A stretch of DNA of 64,000 bases from Merdiplasma sp964643295 (GTDB lineage: Bacteria > Bacillota > Clostridia > Lachnospirales > Lachnospiraceae). The notes under the pieces are model-generated. The model saw only the letters and a program-made list of their open reading frames with translations. It was not told where the DNA came from and searched no databases. A program made the position numbers and the translations under genes. The stretch is from positions 3,548-67,547 of the forward strand of contig CAZXSN010000010.1 in NCBI GenBank assembly GCA_964643295.1. Direction: 5' to 3'. Below are positions 43,996 to 51,784 of this stretch, piece after piece; positions within the stretch are counted from its first letter, which is position 1, and every line of letters begins with the position of its first letter.

Positions 43996-45723
43996 ATGAA
44001 AACGGGATGGAGAAGAGCACTGGTTCTGGGAATAAGCGCCTGCCTGGCGCTGACGTCTCTTTCCGGCTGCTCAAAAAAGGAACTGGATCCGACGGCAACT
44101 GTGGCGACTCTGGACGGGGAGGAGATCCCGGCGGGTCTTTTAAACTTTTTGCTCCGGTATCAGCAGACGCAGTTTGAAAGCACCTATGGTCTTTATCTGC
44201 AGAGTTACTATGGAGAGGATATCTGGAACAGCGATCTGGACGGGACGGGGACTCCGTACAGCGAGACCTTCAAGTCTGAGATTGCGACTGCTCTGGAGCG
44301 GATGCTGTTGGCAGAAAAACATATGGCGGATTATGACGTGGAAGTGACGGACGAGGAGAAGACCGCGATCACGGAGGCGGCGAAAGCTTTCATCGCCGCG
44401 AATGATGAGACGGTCTTAAACCGGATGAGCGCGACGCAGGAGAATGTGGAGCGGGTCCTGACTCTTTACACGATTCAGAATAAAATGCGAGAACCGATGG
44501 GTGCGGATGTGGACACCGAAGTGAGCGATGAGGAAGCGGCGCAGAGAACGGTTTCCTATGTGCGCTTTGATGTAAAGGAAACAGAGGCCGAGACGGAAGC
44601 TGAAACCGGGAGCGAGACCGAGGGTGAAACCGGAAGTGAGACGGAAGGCGAGACCGAAAGTGGAACGGAAGGGGAAACCGTCAGTGAAGCCGAGGCCGAA
44701 ACGATCAGTGAGACGGAAGCGGAACCTGCAGAGGAGGAAACGGCTTCTTCTGAAGCTTTAGAGGAGGAGACCGCTGCCGCCGACGAAGGCGAAGCATCCG
44801 TAACGGAAGTGGATTCGACAAAGACCGGGTCTGCCGACACGGAAGCGGAAACCGCTCAGACGGAAGATGCGGGAACCGAAGGCGATTCGACAGAGGCTGC
44901 GGATACCGAAGACGAAAGCGCACAGACAGAAACGGAGACGGAAACAGAGACAGAAACAGAGACAGAGGATGAAGAAACCCGTCTGGCGAAAGAGGAAGCA
45001 AAAGGCCGCGCTGAAGCATTCCTTGCCGTGGCAAAAGAGGCGGATGATTTTGCCGCTGCGGCTGCGGAAGTGACAGAGAGTGATTCCGATTCGTTTACGT
45101 CTTCCTTTACGTTCGGAGACGACGACAGTTACCCGGACGAGGCGATTAAGGAGGCCACCAAAGATCTGGAGGACAATACGCTGGTGGAAGAGGTCGTCGA
45201 GGCGAGTGTTTCCTATTACGTGCTGCATGTGGACGACGCCTTCGACGAGGATGCGGTAGCGCAGAAGAAAGAAGAGATTATCGAGCAGCGCCGAAGCGAT
45301 GCGGTGGAGGCACTTTACACGGAGTGGATGGATGCTGCCGAGTTTGAACTGAAGGATAAGGTTTACGATACGATGATCTTTGACGTCTCTTTAACGGTGG
45401 AGAGCGAGACTGAGACCGAAGCGTCCGTGGATACGGAAGAAGCTTTAACGGAAGCAGGCAGTGAAGCACTAACGGAAGCGGATACCGAAGAAGCAGCGGA
45501 AGAAACGACAGATGCCGTGACAGAGGCGGGAACCGACAGCGAAGAGACCGAAGCCGAGACGCAGGAAGCTGCAGATACAGAAGCACCGGAAACGGAAGCG
45601 CCCGCTTCAGAGGCTTTAACGGAAGCGGAAACGGCAGGTGAATCGGAGGAGGTATCAGAGACCGAGGCCGAAACGGAAACTGAGACGGAAAGCGAATCAG
45701 AGACCGAAACCGCCGAATCATAA
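43996..45723 (+). CDS. Parvulin/SurA-like foldase lipoprotein with Thr/Glu-rich inserts
   Basis: A 575-residue lipoprotein: signal peptide with lipobox LSGC at about residue 23, then a SurA/PrsA-type helical N-domain (about 30-185). The strand VSYVRFDVKE near 185 looks like the first strand of a parvulin domain. It is interrupted by about 135 residues of Thr/Glu/Ala/Ser repeats (about 194-330), after which AKEEAKGRAEAFLAVAKEAD and SYYVLHVDDAF resume the domain. A second such tail occupies about 468-575. GGAGG precedes the ATG. The position after mfd matches the PrsA-like gene of relatives. Activity as an isomerase is uncertain because the domain is divergent. Confidence 0.78.
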   Translation: MKTGWRRALVLGISACLALTSLSGCSKKELDPTATVATLDGEEIPAGLLNFLLRYQQTQFESTYGLYLQSYYGEDIWNSDLDGTGTPYSETFKSEIATALERMLLAEKHMADYDVEVTDEEKTAITEAAKAFIAANDETVLNRMSATQENVERVLTLYTIQNKMREPMGADVDTEVSDEEAAQRTVSYVRFDVKETEAETEAETGSETEGETGSETEGETESGTEGETVSEAEAETISETEAEPAEEETASSEALEEETAAADEGEASVTEVDSTKTGSADTEAETAQTEDAGTEGDSTEAADTEDESAQTETETETETETETEDEETRLAKEEAKGRAEAFLAVAKEADDFAAAAAEVTESDSDSFTSSFTFGDDDSYPDEAIKEATKDLEDNTLVEEVVEASVSYYVLHVDDAFDEDAVAQKKEEIIEQRRSDAVEALYTEWMDAAEFELKDKVYDTMIFDVSLTVESETETEASVDTEEALTEAGSEALTEADTEEAAEETTDAVTEAGTDSEETEAETQEAADTEAPETEAPASEALTEAETAGESEEVSETEAETETETESESETETAES

Positions 45724-45821
45724 ACTAAATTTTGGAGTGCTTACCCTGGCGGCAGGAAAAAACACACAGGGAATGCGCTCTGCAGTGTCATGAGCAAGTT
45801 CAAGGCAAACGATCAGGATAG

Positions 45822-45857
45822 GGCCGTCGCATAAAATGCGGCGGCCTTCCCCATTTT
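45822..45857 (+). terminator. Terminator of the lipoprotein gene
   Basis: GGCCGTCGCAT (45822-45832) pairs with ATGCGGCGGCC (45836-45846) with one G-T pair and an AAA loop, followed by TTCCCCATTTT. Confidence 0.75.
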
Positions 45858-45963
45858 GGAGAAAACTGCGGGGTTAGTCTGTATGAATCGCGGATGGGAA
45901 ACATGCAGGGCAGGAAGTCAGACACAGATCACTTTCCGGTAAGTTGCTGCGCTTAAAAGGGTG

Positions 45964-45992
45964 TTGAAAAAAACGGAAAAAGATGGTATGGT
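45964..45992 (+). promoter_or_regulatory. Promoter for the SGNH hydrolase-MscS unit
   Basis: TTGAAA (45964-45969), 17 bp, and TATGGT (45987-45992), with a leader of about 140 nt. Confidence 0.6.
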
Positions 45993-46140
45993 ACAGGGGT
46001 GAGAGTTCCCATTTTCCGGGAGTTTCACGAAGGCAAAAAGCCTTGAGACAGCCCGCGGGGCAGCGAACCTTAATAGGTTAAAAAAAGAACCGGCAAGTGG
46101 ATGCAAAGATGTTAAGAGCGAATGGCAGGAGTGATCCAGA

Positions 46141-47220
46141 TTGAAGAAAACGTATAAGGGGATAAGGGCGAAGCTGTGGTTTCTGCTGCTGTTGGCGGTG
46201 CTTTTCCTGCCGGTAAGAGTTTCGGCTGCGGCTGCTTCAGAAGGTGTCGTAGCGATCGCCCAGGCAAACCGCGTTTCAGGAGGCCGGTGGCTGACAAAAA
46301 AAGAAGGCATCAGTTACCGGCGAAAGAATGGGGACTTCCTGAAGAATGGCTGGTATTTAATCAACAGCCAGATCTATTGCTTTGACAGCAGTGGTTTTGT
46401 CAGAACCGGCAGTTTCAGTTATCAGGGGAACAGGTACTACGCGGACCAGAAGGGCCGCATTTACGTGGATCGGTGGCGGAAAAGCGGGAAGAAGACTTAT
46501 TACTACGACAAAAACGGAGCCCAGATGAAGCGGGGCTGGCGTACGATTAATGGTAATCTTTATTACTTTGACCGTCAGCGCTCCCTGGTTACCAGCAGCT
46601 GGGTCACCAACCAGTATGTCGGCGCTGACGGAATCCTGGTGCGTTCCGCGACGGTGGACGGACGGCAGATCGATGAGTACGGCGTGGTGAAGACACTCTC
46701 TTCGCGTGACAAGTACATTTTTGTCGGCGCTTCCCGGACAGTTGATATCAGCCTGGCAGTAAATTCCACGGATGCAGTGTTCATCGCCAAAGGCGGGACA
46801 GGATACAACTGGTTAAAAAACGTCAGCGGACCGATGCTGATTTCCTATCTGAACGACAATCCCTATCTGAAGGTGATTGTGGTTCTGGGGAACAATGACC
46901 TGGAGAACTGTGACTTATATATTCGTTATTACCGTCAGCTGATCAGGAGGTTTCCGGAGACAGAATTCTATTTTATGGATGTGATGCCGGAAGATGGAAA
47001 ACGAAAGGACAAAAACGCGCTGCGCAAGCAGTTTAACAGCACTTTGCGCAGGGAGTTTGGTCAGGCCTGCATCGGCGGTTATTCGTATCTGAAGGAGATT
47101 GGCTATACCACTGTCGACGGCACCCATTATCCCGAGTGGGTAAGCCGGGAAATCTACCGGTATGCGATCAGAAAGGTAAAAGATCGCCCGGGTGCGCAGG
47201 CACCGACCGTGAGTTTTTAG
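46141..47220 (+). CDS. Exported SGNH-type hydrolase with cell-wall-binding repeats
   Basis: A 359-residue exported protein. The signal peptide (about 1-32) ends VSAAA. Cell-wall-binding (choline-binding-like) repeats cover about 50-155, e.g. GWYLINSQIYCFDSSGFVRT and GWRTINGNLYYFD. The C-terminal domain has SGNH-hydrolase blocks: FVGASRTVD (Ser nucleophile), VVLGNNDLEN and DGTHYPEW (catalytic Asp/His). It is probably an esterase acting on wall polymers or glycans. The start is TTG with CAGGAG upstream. mscS follows 24 nt later, so the two are likely co-transcribed. Confidence 0.82.
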   Translation: MKKTYKGIRAKLWFLLLLAVLFLPVRVSAAAASEGVVAIAQANRVSGGRWLTKKEGISYRRKNGDFLKNGWYLINSQIYCFDSSGFVRTGSFSYQGNRYYADQKGRIYVDRWRKSGKKTYYYDKNGAQMKRGWRTINGNLYYFDRQRSLVTSSWVTNQYVGADGILVRSATVDGRQIDEYGVVKTLSSRDKYIFVGASRTVDISLAVNSTDAVFIAKGGTGYNWLKNVSGPMLISYLNDNPYLKVIVVLGNNDLENCDLYIRYYRQLIRRFPETEFYFMDVMPEDGKRKDKNALRKQFNSTLRREFGQACIGGYSYLKEIGYTTVDGTHYPEWVSREIYRYAIRKVKDRPGAQAPTVSF

Positions 47221-47244
47221 AAACTGGCAGGGGATTTTCAGAGA

Positions 47245-48126
47245 ATGAGAGAAACTGTGAGGAATTTTTTTCAGTCGATTCTGTCGAACAACCTTTATTA
47301 CGGCCTTTTATTGCTGGCAGTGCTTCTGATCGGATTAAAGGTGATCGACCTTATTTTCAAACCGCTTAAGCAAAAGGGAAAGATTTACGCGAACTTTACG
47401 GAAGGGTGTCTGAAAGCATTTCTGATCGTGGTGATCGGGCTGAAGATCTGTTCGCTTTCGGAGCTTCTTTCCAGCTTCACAAGCCAGATTTTGATGTCTT
47501 CCTCTCTGATTGTGGTGGTGCTGGGCTTTGTGTTTCAGGAGGGACTGACCAATATCGTCCACGGGTTTATCCTCTCGGTCTTTAAACCGTTTAAGATCGG
47601 AGACCGTGTAAAAGTGACCATTGACGGGGAAGCGATCACCGGCTATATCCAGTCTATGGATCTTCGCAGCACAATCATCCGCAACGTGGTGAATTCCTCC
47701 TACGTGATTGTGCCGAATTCCAAGATGGATATGTGCGTGATTGACAACAGCTATTTCAATGCCAAGGCATCGAGTTCCAACTTCCTTGACTTTTCGATTA
47801 CCTATGAATCCAATCTGGAGAAGGCGATCGCGATTGCCTCTCAGGAGATCGATTCGCATCCGTATGTACAAAAATCGCGTGAGATCAACCGGATCACGGA
47901 ACCGACAGCTGTGCTTGTGCGGGAACTGGGGGAGAGCGGGATTGCTCTGCGGGCTTCGGTGCTTACGCAGACGGTAGAGGAAAATTTCGCCGCTTGCAGC
48001 GATATCCGCAGAAGTCTTGTCTACTGTTTCTCCAGGGAGCCGGATGTGGACTTCGCATATCCGCATATGGTGACGATGGGAAAAGAGGAGATTGTGAGCA
48101 GGGAGGATTCCTTTACGAAAAAATAA
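47245..48126 (+). CDS. Mechanosensitive ion channel, MscS family
   Basis: A 293-residue channel that opens on osmotic downshock. Three membrane helices (about 17-35, 50-70 and 78-105) precede the beta domain, which begins FKPFKIGDRVKVT. The family segment VVLGFVFQEGLTNIVHGF is the pore-lining TM3, and RNVVNSSYVIVPNSKM is the start of the cytoplasmic vestibule. Length fits small MscS. It follows the SGNH hydrolase gene closely. Confidence 0.93.
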   Translation: MRETVRNFFQSILSNNLYYGLLLLAVLLIGLKVIDLIFKPLKQKGKIYANFTEGCLKAFLIVVIGLKICSLSELLSSFTSQILMSSSLIVVVLGFVFQEGLTNIVHGFILSVFKPFKIGDRVKVTIDGEAITGYIQSMDLRSTIIRNVVNSSYVIVPNSKMDMCVIDNSYFNAKASSSNFLDFSITYESNLEKAIAIASQEIDSHPYVQKSREINRITEPTAVLVRELGESGIALRASVLTQTVEENFAACSDIRRSLVYCFSREPDVDFAYPHMVTMGKEEIVSREDSFTKK

Positions 48127-48205
48127 GTTCAAACGGAGCCTGCGTTCGGCTTATTGGCGCAGTGCTTCAGATTCTTTCACGAGAGAAAAATATTTCTGTC
48201 AATGA

Positions 48206-48233
48206 GACACCCTTTATACCGGGTGTCTTTTTT
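48206..48233 (+). terminator. mscS terminator
   Basis: GACACCC (48206-48212) pairs with GGGTGTC (48221-48227), followed by T residues. Confidence 0.85.
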
Positions 48234-48280
48234 GCGTCTACTGCTGTGTTTGAGTGTCAGCATGAAGAATCAAGATAGAT

Positions 48281-48309
48281 TTGACTAAAGAGCGTGAATA
48301 CGATATAAT
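48281..48309 (+). promoter_or_regulatory. Promoter abutting repeat copy C
   Basis: TTGACT (48281-48286), 17 bp, and a perfect TATAAT (48304-48309). The final AT of the -10 box begins the repeat terminus ATGATTCAGG, the same arrangement as at copy A. No gene lies within 600 bp downstream, so it may produce a non-coding transcript of the repeat. Confidence 0.6.
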
Positions 48310-48524
48310 GATTCAGGCGTCAAAAGGTGATTACGGATTGTTCCGCTGCTTTTAAGCTTAACAATCCTGCTTAACATTCTTAAATTCCGGGGCCCGTCTT
48401 AATCTCTGCTTTTGGCCGGTTAAACATACCCCACTTCTCAGTTTAAGTTTTGGGCGCGTCAAGTAGCCTATTTACTTTTAGCTGCTTCTCAGCCGAAAGT
48501 TCCTATCTTTGACGCTGTAAACAT
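48308..48524. repeat. Dispersed intergenic repeat, copy C
   Basis: The longest copy, 217 bp, from ATGATTCAGGCGTCAAAAG to TTTGACGCTGTAAACAT. Near the left end, GATTGTTCCGCTGC then TTTTAAGCTTAACAATCC (about 48336-48370) forms a hairpin, and the same hairpin sequence occurs inverted in copy D. The interior is otherwise unlike copies A and B. Confidence 0.75.
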
Positions 48525-48866
48525 TTTATAGAGGTAAACACACAAACTGGTACGACTGGGAAACGAACCCGCATGATGCATGCAGGTCCTTCCAGTCTTA
48601 GGGCTGCAAAAGGAGAGGGTTTTGTTTTTGACTGGGATGACTGCGCGTCGCTTTGGCAGACTGTGAAGAGGATGGACAGGGAGGTAAGGGCGGGATTTTT
48701 ACGCGGGCAGAAAGCATATGAGAAGAGCGGGTCAGGCGTGCCGACGATGTCTTCGGAAGGGCGAGATTCCTGCAATGACACTTCCTGGAGCTTAAATCAC
48801 CCGTATTTCCTGACAAAGTAGAGAGTCTGGAAAATTTGCGCGTCAAACTTGATGTTCGGTTTTTTC

Positions 48867-48895
48867 TTGACAAGGCGCGGGATCTATGCTACGAT
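48867..48895 (+). promoter_or_regulatory. Promoter of the amino-acid ABC transporter operon
   Basis: A perfect TTGACA (48867-48872), 17 bp, and TACGAT (48890-48895), about 60 nt before the ATG at 48960. Confidence 0.8.
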
Positions 48896-48959
48896 ACACG
48901 TGCTTTTTAGCTTGGTAGAGTGCTAATACAGTAAAGTGCACAGTCAAAGGAGGAGAATA

Positions 48960-49826
48960 ATGAAAAAGAACATTCTGGCAACAGTCGTGGCGATGTCAGC
49001 AGCGGCAGCCATGCTGGCGGGAACCGCTTTCGCGGATGAGAGAACGACGTTTACGGTAGGCTTTGATGCGGAGTATCCGCCCTATGGGTACATGGATGAG
49101 AACGGCGAATACACCGGATTTGATCTGGAGCTGGCACAGGCGGTCTGTGATCTGCGCGGCTGGGAACTGGTAAAGACTCCCATCGCATGGGATTCGAAAG
49201 ACGCGGAACTGGATTCCGGAGATATCGACTGCATCTGGAGCGGATTTACAATCGATGGACGGGAGGATGACTACGTCTGGTCCGTTCCCTACGTTGACAA
49301 CAGTCAGGTGGTTATCGTGGCGGAAGATTCCGGGATCACGGATCTTACCGGTCTGGAAGGAAAGATCGTTGGTGTACAGGCGGATTCGGCGGCGCTGCAT
49401 CTTCTGGAAGAGGGCGGCGACCAGGCGGATCTGGGAGCGACCTTCGGTACACTGCAGGAGTTCGCGGATTACAATACCGCTTTCGCGGAGCTGCAGGCCG
49501 GCGGCGTTGACGCGGTAGCCATCGATGTAGGAGTTGCTCAGTACCATGTCAATGACAGCGAAGGGTTTGTAATTCTGGATGAGGCATTAAATTCCGAACA
49601 GTATGGGATCGGCTTTGCGGCCGGCAATGAGGAACTGCGCGATCAGGTCAACGAATCTCTGATGGAGCTGGTAGCGGACGGCACCTACATGGAACTGGCC
49701 GAGAAATATGGACTGGCAGATATGGTTTGCCTGACGGATTCTGAGGAGGAAGCATCCACCGAAGCGGTCAGCGAGGCGGTTACGGAAGCAGCCAGTGAGG
49801 AAGCTGCCGAGGCAGTCACCGAGTAA
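48960..49826 (+). CDS. Polar amino-acid ABC transporter, substrate-binding protein
   Basis: A 288-residue periplasmic-binding-protein-type receptor (SBP_bac_3). A signal peptide (about 1-23) ends GTAFA without a lipobox Cys, so membrane anchoring is not evident. The mature domain shows FTVGFDAEYPPYGYMDE, GFDLELAQAVCD and DCIWSGFTI, typical of polar amino-acid receptors. The C-terminus carries about 25 extra residues of Glu/Ala/Ser/Thr repeats. AAAGGAGG precedes ATG 48960. First gene of a three-gene operon with permease and ATPase. Confidence 0.93.
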   Translation: MKKNILATVVAMSAAAAMLAGTAFADERTTFTVGFDAEYPPYGYMDENGEYTGFDLELAQAVCDLRGWELVKTPIAWDSKDAELDSGDIDCIWSGFTIDGREDDYVWSVPYVDNSQVVIVAEDSGITDLTGLEGKIVGVQADSAALHLLEEGGDQADLGATFGTLQEFADYNTAFAELQAGGVDAVAIDVGVAQYHVNDSEGFVILDEALNSEQYGIGFAAGNEELRDQVNESLMELVADGTYMELAEKYGLADMVCLTDSEEEASTEAVSEAVTEAASEEAAEAVTE

Positions 49827-49849
49827 TCAGGAAGTAAGGATATTTTAGT

Positions 49850-50500
49850 ATGAAACTTTCGGTCATGCTGATTCAGCTTGGCAACGGGATGCTCAAATCG
49901 TTGGGCATTTTCGTGCTGACACTCGTGTTTTCTCTGCCTCTGGGTCTTCTGGTTTCTTTTGGAAGGATGTCAAAGAACAGACTTCTGCAGGGAATCATGA
50001 AGGTGTATATCTCCGTCATGCGGGGCACACCGCTTATGCTGCAGCTTTTGGTCGTCTATTTTGGCCCCTACTACGTGTTCGGGATGCGGCTTGGCGGTTC
50101 GTACCGCTTCATCGCGATCATCCTGGGTTTTTCGATCAACTATGCGGCCTATTTCGCGGAGATTTACCGGGCGGGGATCCAGTCCATACCGGCGGGGCAG
50201 TATGAAGCGGCCACTGTGCTGGGATACAGCCGGTCACAGTGCTTTGTGCGGATCATTTTTCCGCAGGTGGTAAAAAGGATTCTTCCCCCGGTTACCAACG
50301 AGGTGATCACACTGGTGAAGGATACATCGCTGAGCTTTTCCCTGGCCTATGCCGAGATGTTTACGATTGCCAAGCAGATCGCGGCTTCCGAGCGTTCTTT
50401 CATGCCCTTTGTGGCGGCGGCGGTTTTCTACTATGTCTTTAACTTTGTCGTCGCAACCGGGATGGAATGGATCGAGAAGCGTTTGGATTATTATCAATAA
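49850..50500 (+). CDS. Amino-acid ABC transporter permease
   Basis: A 216-residue inner-membrane component (HisM/GlnP type) with about five membrane helices. The early block MRGTPLMLQLLVVYFG and the EAA loop QYEAATVLGYSRSQCF identify the polar amino-acid family. It lies 24 nt after the binding-protein gene. Confidence 0.95.
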   Translation: MKLSVMLIQLGNGMLKSLGIFVLTLVFSLPLGLLVSFGRMSKNRLLQGIMKVYISVMRGTPLMLQLLVVYFGPYYVFGMRLGGSYRFIAIILGFSINYAAYFAEIYRAGIQSIPAGQYEAATVLGYSRSQCFVRIIFPQVVKRILPPVTNEVITLVKDTSLSFSLAYAEMFTIAKQIAASERSFMPFVAAAVFYYVFNFVVATGMEWIEKRLDYYQ

Positions 50501-50507
50501 AAACAGG

Positions 50508-50536
50508 AGTCTCTGCGGGCTTTGCCTGCAGAGACT
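50508..50536 (+). other. Intergenic hairpin between permease and ATPase
   Basis: AGTCTCTGC (50508-50516) pairs perfectly with GCAGAGACT (50528-50536). The T run after it is too short for an efficient terminator, so it may act as an mRNA-processing or partial attenuation site within the operon. Confidence 0.5.
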
Positions 50537-50570
50537 TTCGGCTGTAAAGCGAAATTGGTGGGGTACGAAG

Positions 50571-51329
50571 ATGAAGTTACTGGAAATGAACCATATCCGC
50601 AAACAGTTTGACGGGCTGGAGGTTTTGAAGGATATCTCCCTCTCCGTGGACAAGGGAGAAATTCTCTCCATCATCGGGCCTTCCGGCTCCGGAAAATCAA
50701 CCCTGCTTCGCTGCGCGACGATGCTGGAGAAAATAGACGGAGGCGAGATCCGTTATCTGGAAAGCCGCACCGCTTACGTGGATGAAAAGGGGGAGCAGAT
50801 CTACCCCCGCGGCGCGGAGATGAAAAAGGTACGCTCGTACTTTGGACTGGTCTTTCAAAGCTTTCACCTTTTCCCCCACTATTCGGTGCTGAAAAATATC
50901 ACGGATGCCCCGATCGTGATTCAAAAGCGGAATAAGGACGAGGTCTTCGCGGAGGCCCGGGCGCTGCTGAAGAAGATGGGACTGGAAGACAAGGAGAATG
51001 CCTATCCCTGTCAGCTGTCCGGCGGGCAGTGCCAGAGAGTGGCAATTGCCCGGGCGCTGGCTTTGAATCCGCAGATTTTATTTTTTGACGAACCGACTTC
51101 CGCGCTGGATCCGGAACTGACCGGGGAGGTGCTGCGGGTCATCAAATCGCTGGCTGATCTGCATATTGCCATGGTGATTGTCACGCACGAGATGTCCTTT
51201 GCCCGGGATATTTCCGACCGCATCCTCTTCATGGATAAGGGAGTGGTGGAATTGTCCGGCACCCCGGAAGAGGTCTTTGGCGCCAATCACAGCCGGATGC
51301 GGGAGTTTTTGGGAAAGTTCGAGCGGTAA
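50571..51329 (+). CDS. Amino-acid ABC transporter ATP-binding protein
   Basis: A 252-residue GlnQ/HisP-type ATPase that powers the importer. Walker A is GPSGSGKST, the signature LSGGQCQRVAIARAL (Cys where Gln is usual), Walker B ILFFDEPTSALD and the switch His in VTHEM. An insert of about 15 residues lies after Walker A (about residues 60-85). ATG 50571 starts the conserved domain; the frame is open upstream into the permease gene. Confidence 0.95.
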   Translation: MKLLEMNHIRKQFDGLEVLKDISLSVDKGEILSIIGPSGSGKSTLLRCATMLEKIDGGEIRYLESRTAYVDEKGEQIYPRGAEMKKVRSYFGLVFQSFHLFPHYSVLKNITDAPIVIQKRNKDEVFAEARALLKKMGLEDKENAYPCQLSGGQCQRVAIARALALNPQILFFDEPTSALDPELTGEVLRVIKSLADLHIAMVIVTHEMSFARDISDRILFMDKGVVELSGTPEEVFGANHSRMREFLGKFER

Positions 51330-51784
51330 GGGATCATTGGCTCTGAACAAAGGCGGAGTGAGACAAGGATCCTGCCTGACAGAGACTGATCGGTCCGGTC
51401 TGCTCCCGGACCGGACAAAAAATGGAAGCAGAAAGAAACAAGGCTTCGAGGAGACTTTCCCGGGGCCTTTTTTGCGCCCCGGCGAAAAGAAGTTTGACCC
51501 GGTTTTTCTGCCTGTGAAACGCTGCCAGGGGAGGGGCACGGGGAGAAAAAGCGGAATGACACAGACACAAAGAACAGGAAGAAAAATGGGATCATTTTTG
51601 GGGACTGGAAATTTTCACAAAGATGTCTTATAATAAGAAAGCTGTGAGACCCCGGGAGGGCACTCACGGATTTTACCGGCAGAGTTAGGAACTTTCCGAA
51701 AAGGGGCTAAGAGCCTTACAGGAAAAGGGGAAGTTTCACGAAACATTTGTTTCAGGGACAGGTTTTCAGAAAGAAGGATCATAA
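51330..51784. other. Intergenic region between ABC operon and cobW gene
   Basis: It contains a terminator (51440-51473) and a perfect -10 box TATAAT (51629-51634) with a poor -35. The leader to the CobW gene is about 145 nt with several stems but matches no riboswitch I know. No gene is present. Confidence 0.45.
51440..51473 (+). terminator. Terminator of the amino-acid ABC operon
   Basis: AAGGCTTCG (51440-51448) pairs with CGGGGCCTT (51461-51469) with two G-T pairs, followed by T residues. Confidence 0.65.

Larger units (their letters stand above)
45724..46140. other. Intergenic region with terminator, promoter and structured leader
   Basis: It holds the terminator at 45822-45857, a promoter at 45964-45992 and a leader of about 140 nt with clear stems (for example AAGGC and GCCTT near 46029-46044, and GCCCGCGGGGC near 46052-46062). 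I do not recognise the leader as a known riboswitch. No gene is present. Confidence 0.5.
48127..48959. other. Large intergenic region with terminator, repeat copy C and ABC promoter
   Basis: Contents in order: mscS terminator (48206-48233), a promoter-like pair (48281-48309), repeat copy C (48308-48524), about 340 bp without recognisable features, and the promoter of the amino-acid transporter (48867-48895). An 82-codon frame at 48573-48821 has no supporting signals. Confidence 0.5.

Noticed and set aside
45999..46140. Second c-di-GMP riboswitch before the SGNH hydrolase gene
   Set aside because: The core elements GGCAAACC, the GAAA loop and GGGACGCAAAGC are absent. Only a generic stem-rich leader is seen.
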